A stretch of 11,517 nucleotides of DNA from Tyzzerella sp. UBA1042. GTDB lineage: Bacteria; Bacillota; Clostridia; Lachnospirales; Anaerotignaceae. Numbering within the stretch: position 1 is the stretch's first letter; every line of letters starts with the position of its first letter. The position numbers were made by a program, and so were the translations under genes. Below, piece after piece: positions 1 to 5,462 of the stretch. The DNA lies in assembly GCA_002316675.1 (NCBI GenBank), contig DCDZ01000052.1:1-11517 (forward strand). The letters are read 5' to 3'. The notes under the pieces are model-generated. The model was not told where the DNA came from. It searched no databases and saw nothing but the letters and a program-made list of their open reading frames with translations.

Positions 1-10
1 TGCGCAAATT

Positions 11-25
11 GGTTTGCAGTCTCTG
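11..25 (+). repeat. Left terminal inverted repeat of the IS256-like element
   Basis: GGTTTGCAGTCTCTG pairs with 1279-1294 on the opposite strand with a one-base gap and one mismatch. It lies 13 bp beyond the transposase stop codon (38-40), a normal position for an IS end. Confidence 0.65.
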
Positions 26-37
26 AGTGTAGTGAAG

Positions 38-1230
38 TTAACCGGCAGCGGAGGCATCCTCGCAGATGGCCTCCAGATGCTTCATATTCATGTACTTTTT
101 GTTGCCCCACTGGGTGCCGGCAACATGGCGCAGCCGAGCGCAAACCAGCATGAGGGCCGAGTTTCCGTCGGGAAAGCAGCCCACCACGCGGGTGCGTCGG
201 CGAATCTCTCGGTTGAGCCGCTCAATGACATTGTTAGTACGGATCCGCGTCCAGTGCTCAAAGGGAAAATCCGCGTAGGTCAGCGTCTCCTCCACGCCGT
301 CCTCAATCTTTTTGGCAGCCTCCTTCAGCTTCATGGCTCGCAGTTCCTCAACAACTGCCGCGGCCTTCTCGCGAGCCGCTTTCCTGCTTTCCTGGGCATG
401 GATGGCCTTGAGCATTTTGGCTACCAGCTTCACCTTGGACTTTGGTACCACAGAAAACACATTGCGGTAAAAATGTACCACGCAGCGCTGGTATTTGGCC
501 TCTGGAAACACCTCTCCCACGGCCTCCAACATGCCCATGCACTTGTCGCCCACGATGAGCTTGACTCCGTCTAAGCCACGTCCTCTGAGCCATTGAAAGA
601 AGCTGACCCAACTGGCCTTGTCTTCCTTCATTCCTTCGGCAGCACCCAGAACTTTCCGGTAATCATCTTCATTCACTGCGATTGCCACCAGGATGGCCAC
701 ATTTTCATATTCACCGCCCCAGTTGCGGCGCAGATAGATACCATCTACGTAGCCGTACGGATAATGTCCGCCCTGCAAGGGGCGGTTCCGCCAGTCTTCA
801 CAATATGAACATATGCTTTCTTGTTTAGCTCGCTAATGGTAGAAGGTGAAACTTTGCTGCCCAAGAGGGCTTCGGTGATGTCTTCAATCCGACGAACAGA
901 GACATCGGCTAGATACATCTCGATGAGCGCTTCCTCTACACTGCTTTCTCGACGGCGATACCGCTCAACGATGGCCGTCTCAAACGAGATGCCCTTAAGC
1001 CCCCGGTATATTTAGCGTAACATCACCGGATGTTGTGGTAAGATTTCGGCTGTAATGACCGCTACGATACCCCTGGCGTTCCTCGTTGCGCTCGTAGCGT
1101 GCAGCTTGCGTCAGGTTCTTTGCTTCGGCCTCCAGTAGCCCGTTGAGTGTTTCTTCGACGCTCCCACGAACTAATTCTCTAATTTGCCCCTTGATTACTT
1201 CTTCGTTTAACTGTAAATTTTCTCAGACAT
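38..1230 (-). pseudogene. IS256-family (mutator) transposase, frameshifted
   Basis: Three reading frames read from 1230 downward together give a near full-length transposase of about 397 codons. The N-terminal part reads LNEEVIKGQIRELVRG, the middle part FETAIVERYRRRESSVEEAL and ISELNKKAY. The intact last segment (778 to 38) carries the catalytic core. The DDE acidic residues are visible in YVDGIYLRR, LIVGDKCMGM and NNVIERLNREIRRR. Frame breaks lie at about 1218-1221 (a base appears missing after MSEK), at the C5 run 1000-1004 (one extra base, producing a stop) and at 796-801 (a base missing before the DWRNRPL region). All three are at or beside short homopolymers. They could be real decay or sequencing/assembly error. 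If the indels are real, no full-length transposase can be made. Confidence 0.85.
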
Positions 1231-1278
1231 GGTTTATTATCTCATCTCAGAATGGTCGTGTGATTACTTTCATTCTAA

Positions 1279-1294
1279 CAGAGATTTGCAAACC
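1279..1294 (-). repeat. Right terminal inverted repeat of the IS256-like element
   Basis: On the minus strand this reads GGTTTGCAAATCTCTG, the partner of the left end at 11-25. It lies about 50 bp upstream of the transposase ATG (1230-1228), as expected for the promoter-side end. Confidence 0.65.
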
Positions 1295-1309
1295 ATGTTT
1301 TTTTTATCT

Positions 1310-1396
1310 CTTTTTCAATTTGCGCAACTTATTCTACCTTATCGTCTATATTGCTTTTATGAAAACAACACCACGCTAAAACTTTTTCAATATGCG
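1310..1396. repeat. 15-bp direct repeat pair beside the IS right end
   Basis: CTTTTTCAATTTGCG at 1310-1324 recurs as CTTTTTCAATATGCG at 1382-1396 (14 of 15 match). The second copy also forms a perfect 8-bp inverted repeat, TTTTTCAA/TTGAAAAA, at 1383-1390 and 1397-1404. The pair may be a trace of an earlier insertion or duplication at this site. Function unknown. Confidence 0.4.
1316..1326 (-). repeat. Outer 11-bp inverted repeat, partner of 1-11
   Basis: The minus strand here reads TGCGCAAATTG, identical to positions 1-11 on the plus strand. It lies 21 bp outside the inner right repeat (1279-1294), whereas on the left the two repeats overlap by one base. The inner and outer ends therefore do not have matching geometry. 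The right end may have gained about 21 bp of T-rich sequence, or this may be a coincidental or older repeat. Confidence 0.45.
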
Positions 1397-1605
1397 TTGA
1401 AAAAACAAAAAAATAATATCATTCAAAATAAATTTTCTTCCAAAGGCGGAGGTAGAGGATATCAGCAGCTTATATTTTAGGGGTAAGAGAATGGTCGGGT
1501 GCAACTGTAGAAGACGGGCAAATACATAGCGTTATTATAGGATGCATCCAGAGGGATTTTTGGCCTTTTATTGCAGCTGGCCGCAAAAGATAATTGGTTA
1601 GACAA
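1327..1605. other. AT-rich intergenic stretch without a supported gene
   Basis: Apart from the repeat at 1382-1404, I find no coding sequence here. A 64-codon minus-strand frame at 1664-1470 has no convincing ribosome site, no recognisable protein and runs through the stem-loop at 1606-1650. A GGAGG-like run at about 1447 is not followed by a usable reading frame. Confidence 0.5.
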
Positions 1606-1650
1606 GAAGCTGCCCCACCAAGCCAAAATATGACTCCATGGGGCAGTTCC
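1606..1650 (-). terminator. Possible terminator stem-loop downstream of tdh
   Basis: GAAGCTGCCCCA (1606-1617) and TGGGGCAGTTCC (1639-1650) form a stem of up to 12 positions (one mismatch, one G-U) around a 21-nt loop. In the tdh direction the 3' arm runs into TTCTTGTCT, which is only partly T-rich. It lies about 60 bp after the tdh stop codon. The position fits termination, but the weak T-tract keeps confidence moderate. Confidence 0.45.
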
Positions 1651-1713
1651 TTTCTGTGCAACAATTTCTTTCTCAGTGTTCCCTTTTTATCTGAACGGTA
1701 AGAGGAAGTGCAT

Positions 1714-2748
1714 CTAAGGTATTAAAATTGCTTTACAGCATTCGCCACTTTTCATTAAGCGCAAGCCTTCTTCAAATTCTTCCAGAGGAAGGGTGTGGGT
1801 AATAATGGGGGAAAGGTCTAGGCCGCCTGCAAGAAGGCCTTTGGCATCCTCCCAAGTTTTATACATCAATCGCCCGGCAATGCCTTTGATTACCTTGCCG
1901 CTGTAAACAAATTCTGAAAAATTAAAATCAACGGAACCGTCGGGGAGGCCCGCCGCCGCCATTTTTCCTTCGGGGGCCATACATTCGATGGCGGTTTTGA
2001 TTGCTCTGACATTGCCTGTAAATTCGATCACAACGTCTACGCCGTAGCCTGTTTTTTCTTTCACGGTTTTTACGACATCAAGCTCCATGGGGTTTAACAC
2101 TTCATCGGCACCCATTTTTAATGCCAATGCGCCACGCTGTTTGTTGATTTCAACGGCAAACACTTTTGTGGCACCACATTTTTTCGCGACGGCAACTGCC
2201 ATGACGCCGATGGGCCCGCATCCGTTTACCAAAACTGTTTTTCCGGCAACGGGGAATTCCAGTGCGGCATGAACGGCTACACCAAAGGGCTCCATAATGG
2301 ATACGATTTCCACCGGGGTGGAAGGATCATAAACAATGGCATTTTCAGCAGGAATTGCAATATATTCAGCAAAACAGCCGTCCCTTGCTACACCGATGGT
2401 TCTTGTGTTGGCACAAACATGGGCATAGCCGTTATGACAGAGAGAACAGGAGTTGCAAACAATATGGGTTTCGGCGGAAATCAAATCACCGACTTTGATC
2501 GTTGTCACACAGTCGCCAACGGCAATGACCTCTCCGGCAAATTCATGGCCGATAATGGTAGGAGGGGTGATACGCTTTTGGGACCATTCATTCCATTCCA
2601 TGATATGAACATCGGTTCCGCAAACCGCCGCCGCCTTCACTTTCACAAGAATATCGTTTGCACCATAAGTGGGAATGGGCCTTTCCGTAAAAGTCAATGC
2701 GCCAACTTCTGGTCTTTCTTTCACTACACATTTCATCATTTGCGACAT
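1714..2748 (-). CDS. tdh: L-threonine 3-dehydrogenase (zinc-dependent MDR family)
   Basis: Predicted to oxidise L-threonine at C3 with NAD+ to 2-amino-3-oxobutyrate in the cytosol. That product would be cleaved by 2-amino-3-ketobutyrate CoA ligase (Kbl), which is not in the window. The 344-residue length matches bacterial Tdh (about 341). Visible features are the catalytic-zinc ligands C43, H68 and E69; the four structural-zinc cysteines C98, C101, C104 and C112; and the NAD-binding GCGPIG at 176-181. The segment CGTDVHIMEWNEWSQK (43-58) closely resembles the E. coli Tdh signature and favours Tdh over sorbitol or other polyol dehydrogenases. The ATG at 2748 has an AAAGGAGG site (2763-2756) 7 nt upstream. 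It lies downstream of a same-strand LysR-type regulator, with a LysR-type box in between, so regulation by that protein is likely. Substrate is inferred from family resemblance. Confidence 0.85.
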   Translation of the reverse strand: MSQMMKCVVKERPEVGALTFTERPIPTYGANDILVKVKAAAVCGTDVHIMEWNEWSQKRITPPTIIGHEFAGEVIAVGDCVTTIKVGDLISAETHIVCNSCSLCHNGYAHVCANTRTIGVARDGCFAEYIAIPAENAIVYDPSTPVEIVSIMEPFGVAVHAALEFPVAGKTVLVNGCGPIGVMAVAVAKKCGATKVFAVEINKQRGALALKMGADEVLNPMELDVVKTVKEKTGYGVDVVIEFTGNVRAIKTAIECMAPEGKMAAAGLPDGSVDFNFSEFVYSGKVIKGIAGRLMYKTWEDAKGLLAGGLDLSPIITHTLPLEEFEEGLRLMKSGECCKAILIP

Positions 2749-2782
2749 AATGTTTCCTCCTTTGTTGAAAAAAATCAGTAAA

Positions 2783-2812
2783 ATTATCAGATTTATTTTA
2801 TTTTATTGTAAA
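2783..2812 (-). promoter_or_regulatory. Predicted tdh promoter (sigma-A type)
   Basis: On the minus strand, TTTACA (2812-2807) is followed after 18 bp by GATAAT (2788-2783). Each hexamer is one base from consensus. The start of transcription would fall near 2776, giving a leader of about 28 nt before the tdh ATG and leaving the AAAGGAGG site in the message. Confidence 0.55.
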
Positions 2813-2818
2813 ATAAGT

Positions 2819-2839
2819 ATGTAGTTTTGTACAATACAT
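2819..2839. promoter_or_regulatory. LysR-type regulator box ATGTA-N11-TACAT
   Basis: A perfect 5-bp dyad separated by 11 bp, with the T-N11-A core typical of LysR-type binding sites. Its centre (2829) lies about 53 bp upstream of the predicted tdh start of transcription and just upstream of the -35 hexamer, a position that suits activation. The adjacent LysR-type gene is the obvious candidate for binding. That link is inference. Confidence 0.55.
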
Positions 2840-2857
2840 TATTTTTGTTATAAGATA

Positions 2858-2895
2858 AATTCCTTTTATCATTAAGCCCAATCATAAAAGGAATT
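2858..2895. repeat. Perfect 12-bp inverted repeat between lysR and tdh
   Basis: AATTCCTTTTAT (2858-2869) and ATAAAAGGAATT (2884-2895) flank a 14-nt loop. It may end the lysR transcript, since it lies about 70 bp past the lysR stop, but no continuous T-run follows on either strand. It could instead be an operator or an RNA processing site. A weaker 5-bp hairpin ATCCC/GGGAT lies at 2907-2923. Confidence 0.45.
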
Positions 2896-2962
2896 CATGG
2901 AAAACCATCCCTGTTTTTGGGATACAAGGGCAGATAGTTTCAGCAAGAAGAGGCAGCGTGAT

Positions 2963-3901
2963 TTAGAAAAATAGTTTATTTTCCGGATTCTGGTGCCCTT
3001 CAAGTTTTGCCGAGGCCGCAATAAAGTTCAAAATTTTTTGTGTCAGAGGCTGAGGATGTTTTTCCCTGCTGTATAATATGCCGATTTCAAGATACATAGG
3101 CTCCAGAAAGGGCCTGGTCACCAAGGCCTTATGGGCGTATAATGCCCGAGACATATTGTTGCTGTCTACATTGATAATGCCGGAGCTGCCGCCCAATAGA
3201 ATTTCTTCAATATAACTGGTTTGATGCAGATGTTTTGAAGCTACCTTTAAACGTATATTTCGTTTTGCGGCTTCCATTTCAAGACGCTTTGGCAGGTAAG
3301 AGGAGGCACCGAGGCTGGTAATGGGGGTGGAGTTGAGCAGCTGGATGGGAATTTTATCGTATTGGGCCAACACACTGTCCTCTCTGATTAAAAGGCAAAT
3401 TTCCTGCTGATATAGGGGGATAGAAGAAACGGCAAAATTAGAAATATCCTCCGGAAGGACGTTGATTGCCACATCGATCTCACCGGCGGCAATTTTTGCA
3501 AGGTGGTAGTAGGCGCCGCCCTCGTCAAAAAAAACCTCTTCGTTTTCTGACAGGGAGGGCAAAAATACTTGATAAATTTTATGAACAATATCCGCTGGCG
3601 CAGTGGGAGAAAGGCCAAGGCGCAGTATCTGCTTTTTATTACTGCCCTTTGCAAGCATATCCTTTTCCAGTGTGCGCAGCTCCTCTAAAATAGGAATAAT
3701 TTTTGTTGCAAACCCTTCCCCCTCCGGCGTAAAAAGCACCTTTTTGGGCGTGCGGGTGATCAGCTTAACATTAAATTCCTCTTCAAGCTTGCGGATTGCC
3801 GCAGAAATTGCAGGCTGAGAAACAAAGAGCGCTTCGGCGGCTTTTGTAAAATTTTTATAATGATAGACGGCTTCCAAGTATTCCAATGCTTTAAATTGCA
3901 T
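2963..3901 (-). CDS. LysR-type transcriptional regulator
   Basis: A 312-residue protein with the standard LysR-type layout and length. The N-terminal winged helix-turn-helix has its HTH at about residues 18-37 (FTKAAEALFVSQPAISAAIR), followed by the linker helix. A periplasmic-binding-protein-like effector domain of two lobes covers about residues 90-300. The ATG at 3901 is preceded by an AGGGGA ribosome site. tdh lies 214 bp downstream on the same strand, with a T-N11-A box in the gap. The likely role is control of tdh, perhaps in response to an amino acid, and possibly autoregulation. The effector cannot be read from sequence. Control of the divergent polyamine operon is possible, but nothing specific supports it. 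Confidence 0.85.
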   Translation of the reverse strand: MQFKALEYLEAVYHYKNFTKAAEALFVSQPAISAAIRKLEEEFNVKLITRTPKKVLFTPEGEGFATKIIPILEELRTLEKDMLAKGSNKKQILRLGLSPTAPADIVHKIYQVFLPSLSENEEVFFDEGGAYYHLAKIAAGEIDVAINVLPEDISNFAVSSIPLYQQEICLLIREDSVLAQYDKIPIQLLNSTPITSLGASSYLPKRLEMEAAKRNIRLKVASKHLHQTSYIEEILLGGSSGIINVDSNNMSRALYAHKALVTRPFLEPMYLEIGILYSREKHPQPLTQKILNFIAASAKLEGHQNPENKLFF

Positions 3902-3938
3902 ACTGAATCCCCTTTTTCTTATATATTTACTATGCCCT

Positions 3939-3947
3939 ATTATAGCA
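3939..3947 (-). promoter_or_regulatory. Extended -10 promoter of the lysR-type gene
   Basis: The minus strand reads TGCTATAAT, a perfect TATAAT with an upstream TG motif. No good -35 hexamer is seen at 16-18 bp, which is common for extended -10 promoters. Transcription would start near 3932, about 30 nt before the ATG. Confidence 0.55.
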
Positions 3948-4253
3948 TAAAGTATTTGGAAAAGCAGTATGGAAGGGTTGGATTTCCCCCGAAAGAAGGA
4001 AGAAAAGCCCCGTTTTCTCTGTGTTTAAGAAATATTACTGTTAATTTCTTATTATGTAAAGTATATCCCACCGGCGGGCGGGAAAGATAAATTTGATAGA
4101 GAAAAAATAAAAACAAGACGTACTTTGAGTTCATTCATAAAAAGATATGTGCAAAAATGGATCGAAAATGATGTAAATTGTGCCATAGAATTTGGCTTTT
4201 CCCAAAATTACAAGGGCAAAAAATAAAAGTATGAATCAATTTGAAAAAACCTA
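3948..4253. other. Intergenic region without identified feature
   Basis: This stretch lies between the divergent lysR and polyamine promoters. Short frames on both strands lack ribosome sites and family resemblance. A small GC-rich dyad (CCC-CCG/CGG-GGG) near 4066-4082 has no T-run on either side. No repeat or binding site could be supported. Confidence 0.4.
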
Positions 4254-4283
4254 TTGACAAAACCAGAGGATATGCATTAAAAT
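4254..4283 (+). promoter_or_regulatory. Promoter of the polyamine operon
   Basis: A perfect -35 TTGACA (4254-4259) is followed after 18 bp by TAAAAT (4278-4283), five of six matches to the -10 consensus. The predicted transcription start near 4290 leaves an untranslated leader of about 390 nt before speD. Confidence 0.7.
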
Positions 4284-4553
4284 GAACCTGTTTTCGATCG
4301 CATATAGCGGGAATACTTTTGACCAGTTTCTACCATTTGGAAGCTCAAGGCCATACGGACAGCCGGGTCAACTGCCGATTGTGAAGATTTCCCTTCACAT
4401 TATTGATTGCGTTAAGAGCGCAACTTTTATAAGTTGGCAACTCAATTGCCAGTTGGTTACTTCATAACCAAGTGTACTAGGGTACACACTTGTGAAACGG
4501 TCAATAGCAGGAGTAGTAAAAGTAGTTCTTACTATATAAACTCTGAAAACATT

Positions 4554-4589
4554 ATGGTAGCGGGAAAAATACCTCTATTTCGGCGGTAG
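4554..4589 (+). CDS. Possible 11-codon leader peptide ending Arg-Arg
   Basis: An ATG at 4554 opens a frame encoding MVAGKIPLFRR and stops at TAG 4587-4589, inside the spe leader. The two adjacent CGG arginine codons (4581-4586) fall in the loop of the CTCTA/TAGAG hairpin, about 40 nt before the terminator. Ribosome stalling there could change leader folding. Arginine is the expected substrate of SpeA in the operon, and tandem arginine codons also occur in the E. coli speFL leader peptide. Against it, no good Shine-Dalgarno precedes the ATG (only CTGAAAAC), and a short frame can occur by chance. Confidence 0.25.
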   Translation: MVAGKIPLFRR

Positions 4590-4627
4590 AGTTTTGCGCA
4601 GAACCTTAATTCCATTGAACGATTTAT

Positions 4628-4664
4628 AAGATGTGCCATAGGTATGCTGTGGCGCATCTTTTTT
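4628..4664 (+). terminator. Intrinsic terminator in the spe leader, upstream of speD
   Basis: AAGATGTGCCA (4628-4638) pairs with TGGCGCATCTT (4650-4660) in an 11-bp stem with one G-U and an 11-nt loop. A run of six T (4659-4664) follows. It lies between the operon promoter and the speD ribosome site, so it would stop transcription before all six genes unless it is prevented from folding. Confidence 0.8.
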
Positions 4665-4682
4665 AATTTGGGGGATTTCAAA

Positions 4683-5462
4683 ATGAAAAATAAAATGAAA
4701 CTGTACGGCTTTAATAATCTCACAAAATCGCTGAGTTTTAATATTTACGATATTTGCTATGCCAAAACGGCAAGGGAGCAGCAGGATTATATTAAATATA
4801 TCAATGAGCAGTATAATTCAGAACGCTTGACTGCCATATTAAAAAAACTTACGGAAATGATTGGTGCAACGGTGCTGCATATTTCCAAGCAGGATTATGA
4901 ACCCCAAGGGGCCAGTGTTACCTTTTTAATTGCAGAGGAAAGTATGGCGAAAGCCCGCAGCGGCGAAACCGTTGTGGCCCATTTGGATAAAAGCCATGTC
5001 ACCGTGCATACCTATCCCGAATATCACCCGGAGACGTCCATTGCGACCTTTCGGGTGGATATTGATGTGGCAACCTGCGGAGAAATTACCCCTTTATCCA
5101 CTTTGGATTTTTTGATTGGGAGCTTTGATTCCGATATTATCACCATGGACTATCGGGTGCGGGGGTTTACCCGAGACATGGAGGGGCAAAAGCTGTTTAT
5201 GGATCATGGGATTACCTCCATTCAGGATTATATCGACAAGGATATTCTGCAAAAGTATGATGCCATTGATGTAAATATATACCAATCCAACCTTTTTCAC
5301 ACAAAAATGCTGATAAAGGATTTGGTGCTTCAAAATTATCTGTTTAATTCTGATGTTTACGAAATCCCGCCCAAAATACGGTTGGATGTGACCCATGCAC
5401 TGCGTTGTGAAATGATAGAAATATTCAGCGGCTCCAACATTTATCGGGGGGTGAAGGGTTGA
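4683..5462 (+). CDS. speD: S-adenosylmethionine decarboxylase proenzyme (class 1A)
   Basis: Makes decarboxylated S-adenosylmethionine, the aminopropyl donor for SpeE. The proenzyme cleaves itself to form a pyruvoyl group. The 259 residues match the E. coli-type class 1A enzyme (264) rather than the short Bacillus/Thermotoga type of about 125. The cleavage site is visible as HLDKSHVTVHTYPE, with processing expected between K103 and S104. The conserved cysteine is C132 in ATCGEITPL. I chose the ATG at 4683 because GGGGGA (4670-4675) sits 7 nt upstream. A start at 4644 would lie in the terminator loop and add 13 unlikely residues. The 3' end overlaps speA by 4 nt (TTGA), suggesting translational coupling. 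It is first in the operon, directly after the leader terminator. Confidence 0.93.
   Translation: MKNKMKLYGFNNLTKSLSFNIYDICYAKTAREQQDYIKYINEQYNSERLTAILKKLTEMIGATVLHISKQDYEPQGASVTFLIAEESMAKARSGETVVAHLDKSHVTVHTYPEYHPETSIATFRVDIDVATCGEITPLSTLDFLIGSFDSDIITMDYRVRGFTRDMEGQKLFMDHGITSIQDYIDKDILQKYDAIDVNIYQSNLFHTKMLIKDLVLQNYLFNSDVYEIPPKIRLDVTHALRCEMIEIFSGSNIYRGVKG

Larger units (their letters stand above)
11..1294 (-). mobile_element. Degraded IS256-family insertion sequence
   Basis: The element is defined by a mutator-type (IS256-family) transposase remnant and by imperfect terminal inverted repeats. The left end starts GGTTTGCAGTCTCTG at 11. The right end, read inward on the minus strand from 1294, is GGTTTGCAAATCTCTG, so the ends match apart from one base gained and one changed. 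The span of about 1.28 kb is normal for the family. No 8-9 bp target duplication is visible directly outside these ends. A second, outer inverted repeat (1-11 and 1316-1326) makes the exact boundary uncertain. The element appears more GC-rich than the AT-rich DNA to its right, consistent with a later arrival. It looks immobile because the transposase frame is broken. Confidence 0.8.
4290..4664 (+). promoter_or_regulatory. Long structured leader of the spe operon; candidate attenuator of unknown class
   Basis: From the predicted start the leader shows a series of hairpins. GTGAAG/CTTCAC is at 4381-4398. TTGCG/CGCAA at 4407-4423 overlaps CAACTT/AAGTTG at 4421-4436. TTGGTTA/TAACCAA is at 4453-4471 and GTGTAC/GTACAC at 4472-4487. 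A longer stem at 4508-4545 has the core TAGTAA/TTACTA. GGTA/TACC is at 4556-4573 and CTCTA/TAGAG at 4573-4591. The leader ends in an intrinsic terminator at 4628-4664. A long leader ending in a terminator just upstream of the first gene is the usual layout of a transcription attenuator. I do not recognise a known riboswitch or T-box consensus. The signal could be a polyamine, S-adenosylmethionine, arginine, a protein or a leader peptide. Confidence 0.6.

Noticed and set aside
1470..1664. 64-codon minus-strand frame right of the IS
   Set aside because: It reads through the stem-loop at 1606-1650, has no ribosome site and shows low-complexity, family-less sequence.
4296..4356. Purine-riboswitch-like string (CATATA, GGGAATA, AGTTTCTACC) at the start of the spe leader
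   Set aside because: The P2 arms do not pair, the second conserved loop (CCGTAAA-like) and the closing J3/1 segment are missing, so the three-way purine fold cannot form.
4282..4467. 61-codon frame MNLFSIAYSG... at the start of the spe leader
   Set aside because: Its ATG overlaps the -10 hexamer and precedes the predicted transcription start. It has no ribosome site and runs through the leader hairpins.
4500..4600. T-box leader (GCAGGAGTAGTAAA resembling a T-box start, plus GGTAGCGGG)
   Set aside because: The conserved T-box sequence GGTGGNACCGCG is absent, the region is too short for a stem I with specifier loop, and the operon is not a usual tRNA-controlled target.
4644..4682. Upstream ATG of speD adding 13 residues
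   Set aside because: It lies in the loop and 3' arm of the terminator with no ribosome site. The ATG at 4683 has GGGGGA at good spacing and matches family length.
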